From assembly GCA_003551305.1 (NCBI GenBank), contig PUMJ01000104.1, forward strand, positions 1-40,147: a stretch of 40,147 bases of DNA. Reading direction: 5' to 3'. The DNA is from Candidatus Brocadiaceae bacterium (GTDB lineage: Bacteria > Planctomycetota > Brocadiia > SM23-32). The notes under the pieces were generated by a model. It was not told where the DNA came from and did not search any database. It saw only the letters and a list, made by a program, of their open reading frames with translations. Of the stretch, positions 16,121 to 24,186 are shown one piece after another (position 1 is the stretch's first letter; every line of letters starts with the position of its first letter). The position numbers were made by a program, and so were the translations under genes.

Positions 16121-17026
16121 ATGGAACGCGACATCGCCGGTGAACGGGAGGCGACGGCCCGTGTGCCCGTCATAGAGGACGACTGGTGGCGCATCTGCGA
16201 GATGCCTGACCTGGGCGAACTGAACGGCCCGGACCCCGAGCGGCAGCACATCGTGGACCACGGCTTCATCCGGGCGCGTGAGGGCTCATGGCAGCTCTGG
16301 GCCTGCATGCGCGGCACGGCCGTGGGCCGGCTCATCTACGGCTGGCAGGGTCGCTCGCTGGAGGAAGGTCCGTGGCAACGGCGAGGCGTCATGCTGCGGG
16401 CGCGGGAGGAGTTCGGCGAGCGCGCTTCTCCCCGGGAAACCGTCGGCGCCCCCTTCTTCGCCCGGTTCGACGGTATTTACTACTGCTTTTACCATTCACG
16501 CGGCATCCACGCCTTGACTTCCAAAGACGGTATCAACTACACCCGCCGCCTCGATGAGGAGGGGCGCTCCCTGCTCTACCCCGACGGCGGGCGCGACGTG
16601 ATGATGCTGAGGATTGACGGCCGGTTCTTCAGCTACTCGACGGTCTCGACCGTGGCGAAGGACAGCTGGAAGCGCGGGTTCGTCATACTGCGCACCTCGG
16701 ATGACCTGGACCGCTGGTCGGACTACACCATCGTCTGCGAGGGCGGGCGCGCGGGCAACGGTCCGGTCAGCGCCGAAAGCCCTTTTGTGGTCGCGCTGGA
16801 CGGTTACTACTACCTTTTCCGGGCCACGTCCACGGATTTCAGGACGTACGTGTACCGCTCATGCGATCCCTATCATTTCGGCGTCAACGACGACTCGAAA
16901 CTTGTCGCGGTCTTCCCCGTCAAGGCCCCGGAAATCGTCCGGCATGAGGGCAAGTGGTACATAAGCGATCTGGCCGACTTCCAGGGCATCAAGTTGGCGC
17001 GGCTGCGCTGGGAGGATGCGGAGTAG
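16121..17026 (+). CDS. Five-bladed beta-propeller glycosidase-like protein (GH43/GH117-like)
   Basis: This 301-residue protein has the repeated strand pattern of the GH43/GH32/GH117 superfamily: IVDHGFIRAREGSWQLWACM, VGAPFFARFDGIYYCFYHS, GIHALTSKDGINY, SAESPFVVALDGYYYLFRA and APEIVRHEGKWYISDL. Each motif is a 'bait, aromatic, solvent' blade seen in these propellers. Acidic residues that could be catalytic are present (D/E near GGRDVMML and SAESPF), but I cannot assign them securely, so it may be a hydrolase or a related glycan-binding enzyme. There is no signal peptide. GGAGA lies ten bases before the ATG, 22 bases after the oxidoreductase. It is the last gene of the operon; the next gene is convergent after 298 bases. 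Confidence 0.65.
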   Translation: MERDIAGEREATARVPVIEDDWWRICEMPDLGELNGPDPERQHIVDHGFIRAREGSWQLWACMRGTAVGRLIYGWQGRSLEEGPWQRRGVMLRAREEFGERASPRETVGAPFFARFDGIYYCFYHSRGIHALTSKDGINYTRRLDEEGRSLLYPDGGRDVMMLRIDGRFFSYSTVSTVAKDSWKRGFVILRTSDDLDRWSDYTIVCEGGRAGNGPVSAESPFVVALDGYYYLFRATSTDFRTYVYRSCDPYHFGVNDDSKLVAVFPVKAPEIVRHEGKWYISDLADFQGIKLARLRWEDAE

Positions 17027-17085
17027 TACGCGGCACGCTCCTGCGCGCGCGGTAAACATCGGACCGAGTGAACGGCGTCGAGAGC

Positions 17086-17167
17086 CTGCATCTGAGTCGC
17101 CCCTCTCAGAGGCTCCTGTAGCGGGGCAGGACTCATCCTCCCCCGGGCTGCATTTGAGACGCCCTCC
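17086..17167. repeat. Imperfect 20-base direct repeat in a gene-free spacer
   Basis: CTGCATCTGAGTCGCCCCTC (17086-17105) recurs as CTGCATTTGAGACGCCCTCC (17148-17167), 16 of 20 matching. It lies in the 298-base convergent spacer 17027-17324, where I see no gene and no clear terminator. Confidence 0.4.
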
Positions 17168-17324
17168 GCCGGGCTGCGGACGCGGCGAGCCTGGCGAAGC
17201 GAGGCCACACATCACCCCCGGGCGCCGCTCACGACATGTTTTTCTGCCCCCACCGGCCGTTCCGCATTCCAGCGCACAGGGTCGAATCGCGTGACAGGCG
17301 CGGCGCTGGCTCCCACCGGCCCCG

Positions 17325-17840
17325 TCAGCGTGAATCGGCGCCCTCCCTCTCGGCAAGCTTCAGGTTGTACGCGCGCAGCAGGTCACGATAGCGCGCCGGC
17401 AGACGTCCCGTGCCGAGGGTGTCCTCGATGGTCCGGCGGCCGGCTTCCGGCAGGTCGGCTCTCCAGTCGCCTTCCAGCGCTTCGGCCGGACTCAGGCGGC
17501 CCGGTTCCCAGCGACCCGACGGCAGCACGGACTCCTCGGCGGGCCGGTCCGGGCGGCCGGTCTCGGCTCCCGGTGTTATCGCCGGTTCGATTTCGCTCAG
17601 GCCGCTTTGCGTCTCGGCTGTCGCCCCCCCGGGGTCGCGCTCACGGATCATCCTGTCCAGTTCGGCCAGTATCCGCTCCTGCTCACGCTGCACCTCCCGT
17701 CCGCTCATCTCGCGACGTAGCATAGACTCGACCGAGACCATGCGATGGCCGATCGCCTCCAGCGGACGCTGCGGCCGTTCGGCAGCGGCGCCCCCGGCCA
17801 GCAAACCCAGCAGAACGGCGATGAGCAGTCGGCTTCTCAC
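17325..17840 (-). CDS. Small secreted protein, third gene of an envelope trio
   Basis: This 171-residue protein starts with a clear signal peptide, RSRLLIAVLLGLLAGGAAAE, with likely cleavage after AAA. The mature part is hydrophilic, Arg/Glu-rich, with a helical segment (SMLRREMSGREVQREQERI) and a conserved-looking C-terminal helix (ARYRDLLRAYNLKLAERE) preceded by LPEAGRRTIEDTLGTGRLP, which looks like the most constrained region. No family is recognised. Its ATG overlaps the stop of the upstream coiled-coil gene by four bases, so the three genes are almost certainly translated together and their products probably act together at the envelope. Confidence 0.7.
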   Translation of the reverse strand: MRSRLLIAVLLGLLAGGAAAERPQRPLEAIGHRMVSVESMLRREMSGREVQREQERILAELDRMIRERDPGGATAETQSGLSEIEPAITPGAETGRPDRPAEESVLPSGRWEPGRLSPAEALEGDWRADLPEAGRRTIEDTLGTGRLPARYRDLLRAYNLKLAEREGADSR

Positions 17841-19186
17841 GGGTTTTTCTCCATTGCGAGTTGCTCGATTCGGGCCAGCCCGTCCCGCAGGGCGGCCTGC
17901 CGGGCGGTCAGGTCTTCCAGCCTCGCACGGACGCGCCCCTCCTCCATGCGATCGCGACGTTCGTGCAGGCGCGCGGTTCGGCGGTTCAGGGCGCTTTGCA
18001 GCGTTCGGACGACCCTTAGCTCCTCGCCGACGTTGACGGCCGGCGGGTCCGTTTCCTCCCGCTGGCGGTCCTCCGGCTGGTCGGGGGGGCTCTCGGCGAC
18101 CGCGTCCGTCTGCCGCAGGACTTCGATGAGCGCCTCGAGGGTCTGCTCAATCTCCTCCTGGACGTCGCGCGCGGAAGCGAGCTCCCCCTCGTCGAGCAGG
18201 TGGGCGCAGGCGTCCAGGTCGTCCCGCACGCTTTGCAGAGCCTCGGGCCAGGCGACTGTCCGGCCGAAGTCATCCAGCAGCTCGGCCGCCTCCGCGACTC
18301 GCCGGCCCAGGGCCCGCTGGCGTACGGCCAGGTCAGCCAGCCGCAGCATGAGTGCCCGCCCGGGCGTCTCGCCATCTCCCTCTTGCGCCGCCCGCTCGGT
18401 CGCCGAACTGATGTCCTGCTGCTCCTCCAGGAACTCCTGCAACACAACCGCCATCCCGCGGCGGGCTTCGGCCCGTCGTTGCGCCTCAGCCTTGCGCAGG
18501 GCCTCCTGCAGGGTCTCGCGGGCTTGCTGCAGGTGCCTGCCGGCCTCCTCCTGCTCAGCGGCTGCCTGCTCGGGCCGCGCTTCCCGGAGCGCCTGCCCGG
18601 CCGAGTCCATGAACGGCAGCGCAGAGGCAAGGTCCTCTCCGCCGGGGGACGGCCCGAGCAGCATTTGCAGGGTCTCCGTGTCCGCGCCGATATCCTGCTG
18701 CCGACCGGCCGCCCGGTCAAGTTCGTCCTCTCCGGTCGGGTCAAGTCCGGCGGTGAGGGCGGCGAGTTCGGCCTGGCGTTGAAGCAGCGCGTCAAGTTGG
18801 GCGGCGGCCCGGTGCAGCCGCTCCAGGGATTTGCCCTCGTCTCCCCGGCTGAGTATGTCGGCCAGGCGCTGCAGGTCGGCCAGCATACGCCCCTCCGCCT
18901 CCCGCGCCTCAGCGTAACGGCCTTCGGCAAGCAGCGACGCGATGTCCTCCATGCGGTTGACCAGCAGGGAATTCCTGCTCAATGTCAGGGCGTCCCGCAA
19001 CCGCGCTACCCGGTCCGCATCTTCAACCGTCCCGACGAGTTCGAGCAGGCGGCGCTCGACAGCTTCCATCCGTTCGCGCAGGCGCTGTTGTTCGGCGGAT
19101 AGCTCCCCGGCCTCCCCTGCGGGACCGGCCGAGAGGCAGAGAACCAGCGCCAGAAACAGGAGCTTCGCCGTCATAGCGCGCATCAT
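17837..19186 (-). CDS. Secreted coiled-coil protein, second gene of an envelope trio
   Basis: This 449-residue protein begins with a signal peptide (AKLLFLALVLCLSAGPAGEAG) and is otherwise almost entirely helical, rich in Ala, Glu, Arg, Leu and Gln with heptad-like spacing, for example EEAGRHLQQARETLQEALRK. Long coiled coils in the periplasm are likely. It has no catalytic motif that I recognise. The start ATG at 19186 overlaps the upstream stop (ATGA) and has GGAGGGGG just before it. The upstream gene encodes a DUF4175-like membrane protein whose own C-terminal half is helical, so the two may form one elongated complex. Similar gene trios occur in planctomycete-like genomes, as I recall; function is unknown. 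Confidence 0.75.
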   Translation of the reverse strand: MMRAMTAKLLFLALVLCLSAGPAGEAGELSAEQQRLRERMEAVERRLLELVGTVEDADRVARLRDALTLSRNSLLVNRMEDIASLLAEGRYAEAREAEGRMLADLQRLADILSRGDEGKSLERLHRAAAQLDALLQRQAELAALTAGLDPTGEDELDRAAGRQQDIGADTETLQMLLGPSPGGEDLASALPFMDSAGQALREARPEQAAAEQEEAGRHLQQARETLQEALRKAEAQRRAEARRGMAVVLQEFLEEQQDISSATERAAQEGDGETPGRALMLRLADLAVRQRALGRRVAEAAELLDDFGRTVAWPEALQSVRDDLDACAHLLDEGELASARDVQEEIEQTLEALIEVLRQTDAVAESPPDQPEDRQREETDPPAVNVGEELRVVRTLQSALNRRTARLHERRDRMEEGRVRARLEDLTARQAALRDGLARIEQLAMEKNP

Positions 19187-21270
19187 CTGTCCCCCTCCAG
19201 CCAGTCCAGAAGGTCTTCGGGGGGGTCGGCTGCCCGCTCGAAAATGGAGCGCTGCGCCTCCCGGATCTCCATCACCGAGGCCGCGACGGCGGCGCCCCCT
19301 TCCACAAGGAGCATGGCCTGACGCACCTTATCCATCTGACGCACCGCCTCTTCGGCGTGCCGGCGGGAATGCCGGCGGGAAGTCTTCACGGCGTCGGCCG
19401 CCAGGGCAACGGCCCCCTCTGGCTGGCCCAGCGCCTCCAGCGGCGCCACAATCTCGGCCACCCGGGCCTGGTGCGCTGCGTCCTCCACCACCCGGTTGTT
19501 ACGCAACTGCTCCAGGATGTGAGCATAGGCTTTGGCAAGCTTCGGCAGCTCAGCACCCAGTTCGGCCTGTTCGCGCGCCAGTTGCGGCAGGTTGGCGTCG
19601 TCCGTTTCCCCGAGCCGCCGGACGATGGCCTGCTGGGTCCGGATGTGCTGTTCCAGGCTCCGGCGCAGGTCCTCCTGCTGGCCCAGCAGACTCCGCAGCA
19701 GCTCTTCCACCCGGACGATGCGGAATTCAAGCGGGACGCTTCGGCCCACGTTCGGCCCGTCGGGCTCTCGATTGTCGAGCACCACTGCCGTCAGCTCCAG
19801 GCGGTCGCCCGGTTCGTATCCAATCTCGGGCAGGTCCAGCGCGTATTCGCCGCGGCGCACCGGTGTGGTGTGGCCGTCCCACAGGGGCAGCACTGTGGGG
19901 TCGTCGTGCGCCGTGCCGCTCAGCTCGAGCCGGCCCGTCTCGGCGGCGTAGTCGTCCATGGCCACGACGCGGAGCGGCACCCGGGCGGTCGGCGTCAGCA
20001 GGCTGCCCGTGCCCGGCGCGCTCAGGCTCACCCGGGGCGGTTCGTCGGGCACCGCGCGGAACGTCGCCCGCAGTGCAGGCCGCATGCGGATGCCGTGCTC
20101 CCCCGTCAGCGCGAACTCGCACTCGATGTTTTCTTCCAGGACGAAACTTCCTCGCACTGTTCTTTCCGCCACGAGTTCCATCGTCTGCGCCGGTTTGCCG
20201 TCCAGGGTCCATTCCCCCTTGCTAATGGGTCGCGTGGCGGTCAGTTCGACCTTGACCCGGCTGCCGGCCGGCGCCGCGAACTCGGTTGCCTCCCACGGCA
20301 TCTCAAAGGCCCGGCGACTTATGTATTCCGGCGGACGGACGACCACGCGCGCTGACTCCACCTGCGGCCGTGGGACGGCCTGAAGCTGCAGCTCCCGCGA
20401 AATGCCATCCCCACCGCGCACCTGGAGCACAAGGGAGCCGGTCACGTTCTCAAGCACAGCGGCGAACTCTTTCGGCGGTCGGTGTTGCATATCCAGCACG
20501 GACCCGGCCTTCTTCCCGGCCGGACGCACGTGGAGCCGCGCCAACCGGGGCACGACGCCTTCGGCCACCGCTGTGACCTCCACGTCGGCGCCTCGCGCCA
20601 CATATCGCACGCCGTCCGGGAAGTCGAGCAGACGCAGGTGTGTGCGACGCGGCCAGGGTTCCGGCGCCAGGAGCACGTTGCGACGCAGCCATAGCCGGGC
20701 AGTGGCAGGCCGGTGCAGCGCCACAGAGGCCAGGACACCGACAAACAGGACGGCCAGGGCGACGGAACGAAACGGCCGACGCCAGCCGATGAGCGAACCA
20801 GCATCCACGGTCCGGGCGGCCTGCTCCGCCTCTCGCACGGCTGCCGAACGCAGAGCGAGTGAGCCTGCGGCATCCTGGCCGGCCAGGCTGACAGCGCCGG
20901 CCATCACGTCTCGACAGGCGGGCACCCGGCGCTCCAGCTCCACGGCCAGGTCCAGGTCAGTGAGGGGCCGCGTGAGGGGCCGGATTACCTGGCACAGGGT
21001 CTGCCAGAGCATCAGGGCGGCGCTGACCACCAACACCCAGGCCCGCGCGAGAGCCGGCAAGTGCAGCAAACGGTCGAGCGCGAAGCCGGCCACGACCAGC
21101 AGAACACCGAGTTGCACCAGCCTCCCGAAGCCGGCAAGCAGCATGGCCGCCCTCAAGAGGCGCCGCAGACGACGCAGCAGCGCCCGAAGCTCGGAAGACT
21201 CCTTCACGGGCCTTCCCCACTCTGAAGATCGTTCACCAGCAGGTGATTCTGGCATTTGCGTCCCACACAT
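19183..21270 (-). CDS. DUF4175-like multi-pass membrane protein
   Basis: This is a 695-residue membrane protein. Two hydrophobic segments lie near the N-terminus (LVQLGVLLVVAGFALDRLL and WVLVVSAALMLWQTL), then the family-like LDLAVELERRVPACRDVM, a third segment (SVALAVLFVGVLASVAL), a beta-rich domain of Ig-like strands (about residues 200-480) and a helical C-terminal region with coiled-coil character (about 500-690). This layout matches DUF4175/TIGR02302-type proteins. The ATG at 21270 has AGGGA five bases upstream; ATG 21255 is an alternative. It heads a three-gene overlapping operon and is divergent from ribH. Role unknown; a structural or scaffolding part of an envelope complex is my inference. 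Confidence 0.7.
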   Translation of the reverse strand: MCGTQMPESPAGERSSEWGRPVKESSELRALLRRLRRLLRAAMLLAGFGRLVQLGVLLVVAGFALDRLLHLPALARAWVLVVSAALMLWQTLCQVIRPLTRPLTDLDLAVELERRVPACRDVMAGAVSLAGQDAAGSLALRSAAVREAEQAARTVDAGSLIGWRRPFRSVALAVLFVGVLASVALHRPATARLWLRRNVLLAPEPWPRRTHLRLLDFPDGVRYVARGADVEVTAVAEGVVPRLARLHVRPAGKKAGSVLDMQHRPPKEFAAVLENVTGSLVLQVRGGDGISRELQLQAVPRPQVESARVVVRPPEYISRRAFEMPWEATEFAAPAGSRVKVELTATRPISKGEWTLDGKPAQTMELVAERTVRGSFVLEENIECEFALTGEHGIRMRPALRATFRAVPDEPPRVSLSAPGTGSLLTPTARVPLRVVAMDDYAAETGRLELSGTAHDDPTVLPLWDGHTTPVRRGEYALDLPEIGYEPGDRLELTAVVLDNREPDGPNVGRSVPLEFRIVRVEELLRSLLGQQEDLRRSLEQHIRTQQAIVRRLGETDDANLPQLAREQAELGAELPKLAKAYAHILEQLRNNRVVEDAAHQARVAEIVAPLEALGQPEGAVALAADAVKTSRRHSRRHAEEAVRQMDKVRQAMLLVEGGAAVAASVMEIREAQRSIFERAADPPEDLLDWLEGDR

Positions 21271-21280
21271 TCGTTCCCTA

Positions 21281-21292
21281 TATTATTATAGT
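21281..21292. promoter_or_regulatory. AT-rich divergent promoter region between the envelope operon and ribH
   Basis: TATTATTATAGT contains a perfect TATAAT on the minus strand (complement of 21285-21290) and TATTAT/TATAGT on the plus strand. It is the only AT-rich patch between the divergent starts at 21270 and 21337. Good -35 elements are not obvious in either direction. The minus-strand start would leave almost no leader. Confidence 0.35.
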
Positions 21293-21336
21293 TCACAGGG
21301 CACAGGACCGAAAACGCTTGACACACTGAGGTGCAG

Positions 21337-21816
21337 ATGGCGCAGGTAACGCAACACCAGGGTAAGCTGAACGCCGAGGGCAAACGCTTTGCGCTTGTGG
21401 TGAGCCGCTACAATGAGTTTTTCTCCAGCAGGCTGCTCGGCGGGGCCGAGGACTGCCTGCTCAGGCACGGCGCGGCCGAACAGGACCTGGAGGTCTTCCG
21501 CGTGCCGGGTTCTTTCGAGATTCCCCTGGTCGCCCACAAGGTTGCGCAGAGCGGCAGGTTCGACGCCGTGGTTTGCCTGGGCGCAGTTCTCCGTGGCCAG
21601 ACCACGCATTTTGATTTCGTTGCGGGCGAGTGCGCCAAAGGGGTAGCCCGGGTGAATCTGGAGACGGGCGTGCCGACCATTTTCGGCGTCATCACGACTG
21701 AGACCATCGAGCAGGCTGTTGACCGTTCCGGCGCCCGTGCAGGCAACCGCGGCGCCGAAGCCGCCCTGGCGGCCATCGAAATGGCCAACCTCCTGGAGGA
21801 CATCACGTCCTGCTGA
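21337..21816 (+). CDS. ribH: 6,7-dimethyl-8-ribityllumazine synthase
   Basis: This 159-residue enzyme condenses 5-amino-6-ribitylaminouracil with dihydroxybutanone phosphate in riboflavin synthesis; it normally assembles into pentamers or 60-mers. [13 protein letters not shown] (substrate binding), [27 protein letters not shown] (catalytic histidine about H91), [17 protein letters not shown] and the C-terminal [16 protein letters not shown] are all in place. The track starts at a GTG at 21331; I prefer ATG 21337, which has GAGG five bases upstream. It heads the ribH-nusB-ftsY-argD-argF gene string; ribH followed by nusB is a common order in bacteria. Confidence 0.96.
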   Translation: MAQVTQHQGKLNAEGKRFALVVSRYNEFFSSRLLGGAEDCLLRHGAAEQDLEVFRVPGSFEIPLVAHKVAQSGRFDAVVCLGAVLRGQTTHFDFVAGECAKGVARVNLETGVPTIFGVITTETIEQAVDRSGARAGNRGAEAALAAIEMANLLEDITSC

Positions 21817-21884
21817 ACGGGCGCGGTCGCCTGGAGGGGCCACCGCCCCCCCATCGTCCCGGCCCCTTGTTGCGGTAGCGATAT

Positions 21885-23153
21885 TTGAGAAAAGAAACGC
21901 AAGCCCGGGAACTAGCCCTGCAGGCGCTCTACCAGCGTGACGTGGTCAGCAATCGCACGCTGGAGGAGCTGATCTGCTTCTGTGAACGCAGGGCCCCCGC
22001 CGACGTGCTGCCCCTGGCCGACCGCCTGGTGCGCGGCTGCATCGAGCGGCAGGAGACCCTCGACAAACTCATACGGCGCACGGCCCAGAACTGGAAGCTG
22101 GAACGCATGGCCGTCAGCGACCGCAACATACTGCGCCTGGCGGTTTACGAGATGCTGTTCCGGCCCGACACCCCCGCCAAGGTGGCCATCAACGAGGCCA
22201 TCGAACTGGCCAAACGTTACAGCACCGAAGGCTCCCCCACTTTTGTCAACGGGGTGTTGGACAAGATCTACAACTCGCACATCGCCAACAGGATAAAGCC
22301 CGATCCGCAGGCGCGGGCGGACCTGCACGTTCACTCGACTGCCTCCGACGGCTCGGTGGCGCCCGAAGACCTGCCGGCCTTGGCCGCCCGCGCCGGCCTG
22401 AGCGCCCTGGCCCTGACCGACCACGACACGCTGCAGGGCATGCGGGCTGCTCAGAAGGCCGCCGCAGACCACGGGGTGACCGTAGTGCCTGGCGTCGAGC
22501 TGACCGGCTATGCCCGGTCGGCCCATGGTGACGGCGAGGTTGAGTTGCACGTCGTCGGCCTGTATGTTGATATGGAGGACGATGCGCTGGCCGGCCGCCT
22601 GGAGGAGTTGCGAGCGGCGCGGGCCGAACGCGTGCTGCAGATTGCCGAACGGCTGCGGGAACTGGGCAAGGACATCAGCGGTGAGGGCGTCCTCGCACGG
22701 GCCGGCGGTGAGTCGGTCGGGCGTGTGCACGTGGCCCAGGAATTGGTCAAGCGCGGCGTCTGCCGGAGCGTGGGCGAGGCGTTCGAAAACTACCTCGGAG
22801 CCGGCTGCCCCGCTTACGTCCCCAAACAGCATCTGACTCCGGCCGAAGCCGTCAAGCTCGTGCGCGCTGCGGGAGGCTGTGCTGTGCTGTCTCATCCCGG
22901 CCTGCTCCAGGACATGGAGATGTTTCTGCCCGAGCTGTTGGAGGCCGGACTGGATGCCCTGGAAGTCCACTACCCCCGGCACAGCCCGGACGCGGAGAAG
23001 GAGTTGATGGACCTGGCAGCGATGTACGACCTGCTGGTCAGCGGGGGCAGCGACTACCACGGCGACGCTAAACCGGACATCCACCTCGGCCAGGAGGCCG
23101 TCTCCTTCGTCGAGCTGCACAAGCTGGAACAACGCGCCCTGGCGCGGGTCTGA
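21885..23153 (+). CDS. nusB: NusB-PHP phosphoesterase fusion (NusB + YciV/RNase AM-like)
   Basis: One 422-codon frame joins two complete proteins. Residues 1-131 are NusB ([59 protein letters not shown]), the factor that with S10 binds boxA RNA for antitermination. After a linker of about 13 residues, 145-422 are a PHP metal phosphoesterase: [19 protein letters not shown] (178-182), GVELTG (E205), LHVVGLYVD (H222), AVLSHPG (H337) and GGSDYHGD (D390, H392), with the insert ([22 protein letters not shown]) typical of YciV/RNase AM. All metal ligands look intact. The start is TTG: an in-frame TAG lies three codons upstream and no Shine-Dalgarno is obvious. No internal start or stop separates the domains. 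RNase AM trims 5' ends of rRNAs and also acts on pAp-type nucleotides. Confidence 0.93.
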   Translation: MRKETQARELALQALYQRDVVSNRTLEELICFCERRAPADVLPLADRLVRGCIERQETLDKLIRRTAQNWKLERMAVSDRNILRLAVYEMLFRPDTPAKVAINEAIELAKRYSTEGSPTFVNGVLDKIYNSHIANRIKPDPQARADLHVHSTASDGSVAPEDLPALAARAGLSALALTDHDTLQGMRAAQKAAADHGVTVVPGVELTGYARSAHGDGEVELHVVGLYVDMEDDALAGRLEELRAARAERVLQIAERLRELGKDISGEGVLARAGGESVGRVHVAQELVKRGVCRSVGEAFENYLGAGCPAYVPKQHLTPAEAVKLVRAAGGCAVLSHPGLLQDMEMFLPELLEAGLDALEVHYPRHSPDAEKELMDLAAMYDLLVSGGSDYHGDAKPDIHLGQEAVSFVELHKLEQRALARV

Positions 23154-23193
23154 GGACCGGCGCCCACTGTCCCCTTACCTCAGGAAGCCACAT

Positions 23194-24174
23194 ATGTGCC
23201 CCTTTGGCCTGTTCAGCAAGAAGGAGAAACCCGAAGAGGACAGCGGCCCCCTGGAGGAAGCCTCACCCGGCTTGCTGGGCAAGCTGCGCAACGGCCTGGC
23301 CAAGACCCGTCGCAAAGTGTCGGGCGGCCTGCGCTCGGTGCTGTCCCTGCATCGTTCCATAGACGAAGAGTTGCTCGAGGAACTGGAGGAGCAGCTCTAC
23401 CTGGCTGACGTTGGGCCGCGGGCCGTCATGCGATATTGCGAGGAACTACGCCAGGCGCACAGGGACGGCCACATCCAGAATACCGACCAGGTCATGGATT
23501 TCCTGAAAGATCTGATGCGCGACGACCTGAGCGACTGGGACACGGAACTGCACCTTCCGGAGGAGGGCCCCGCCGTTATCATGGTGGCCGGCGTCAACGG
23601 CTCGGGCAAGACCACCAGCATCGCCAAGCTGGCCAGCCGTTTTGTCAGGAGCGGACAGCGCGTGCTGCTGGCGGCCAGCGATACCTTTCGCGCGGCCGCC
23701 ATCGAGCAGCTCGAGATATGGGCTCAACGTGTCGGCGCCGACATTGTGAAGAACGAGAGCGCCGACCCCGCGGCCGTTGCGTTCGACGCGGCTGAGAGCA
23801 CCCTGGCGCGCGATTACAACGTGCTCATCATAGACACCGCCGGCCGGCTCCACACCCGGCGCAACCTGATGCGCGAACTGCAGAAGATACACCGTGTTGT
23901 CGGCCGCAAAATACCGGGCGCCCCGCACGAGACGCTGATCGTGCTGGATGCCACCACCGGGCAGAACGCCATCAGCCAGGCCATCCAGTTCAACGAAAGC
24001 ATCGCGTTGAGCGGTATCGTGCTGGCCAAGCTGGACGGTACCGCCAAAGGCGGGGTCATTTTCGGCATGAAGGACCAGATAGAACTCCCCGTCAAGTTCA
24101 TTGGCATCGGCGAGGGCGTGGACGACCTGCTGCCCTTTGAGCCGGAGCCCTTCGTAGAGGCCCTGTTCGACTGA
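23194..24174 (+). CDS. ftsY: Signal recognition particle receptor FtsY
   Basis: This 326-residue SRP-type GTPase receives the signal recognition particle and nascent chain at the membrane. It has a short basic N-terminus (GLFSKKEK), an N domain (about 55-120) and the G domain with GVNGSGKTTS (133-142), DTFRAAAIEQL, DTAGRLHT, and the closing KLDGTAKGG and GIGEGVDDL motifs. It lacks the long acidic A domain of E. coli FtsY, as in many bacteria, so membrane targeting must depend on the N-terminal helix. The start ATG at 23194 has AGGAAG upstream, 40 bases after the fusion gene. argD follows after 12 bases. Assignment as FtsY rather than Ffh is clear, since there is no M domain. Confidence 0.96.
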   Translation: MCPFGLFSKKEKPEEDSGPLEEASPGLLGKLRNGLAKTRRKVSGGLRSVLSLHRSIDEELLEELEEQLYLADVGPRAVMRYCEELRQAHRDGHIQNTDQVMDFLKDLMRDDLSDWDTELHLPEEGPAVIMVAGVNGSGKTTSIAKLASRFVRSGQRVLLAASDTFRAAAIEQLEIWAQRVGADIVKNESADPAAVAFDAAESTLARDYNVLIIDTAGRLHTRRNLMRELQKIHRVVGRKIPGAPHETLIVLDATTGQNAISQAIQFNESIALSGIVLAKLDGTAKGGVIFGMKDQIELPVKFIGIGEGVDDLLPFEPEPFVEALFD

Positions 24175-24186
24175 CCGGAGCGCGCC

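Noticed and set aside
12622-16335. A 1237-codon open frame on the minus strand across the glycan operon
   Set aside because: It is antisense to four genes with clear families and ribosome binding sites. Long shadow frames are expected in GC-rich DNA, and its sequence has no recognisable domain.
21318-21323. TTGACA just before ribH as its promoter
   Set aside because: The -10 would fall inside the ribH coding start and no suitable hexamer is there.
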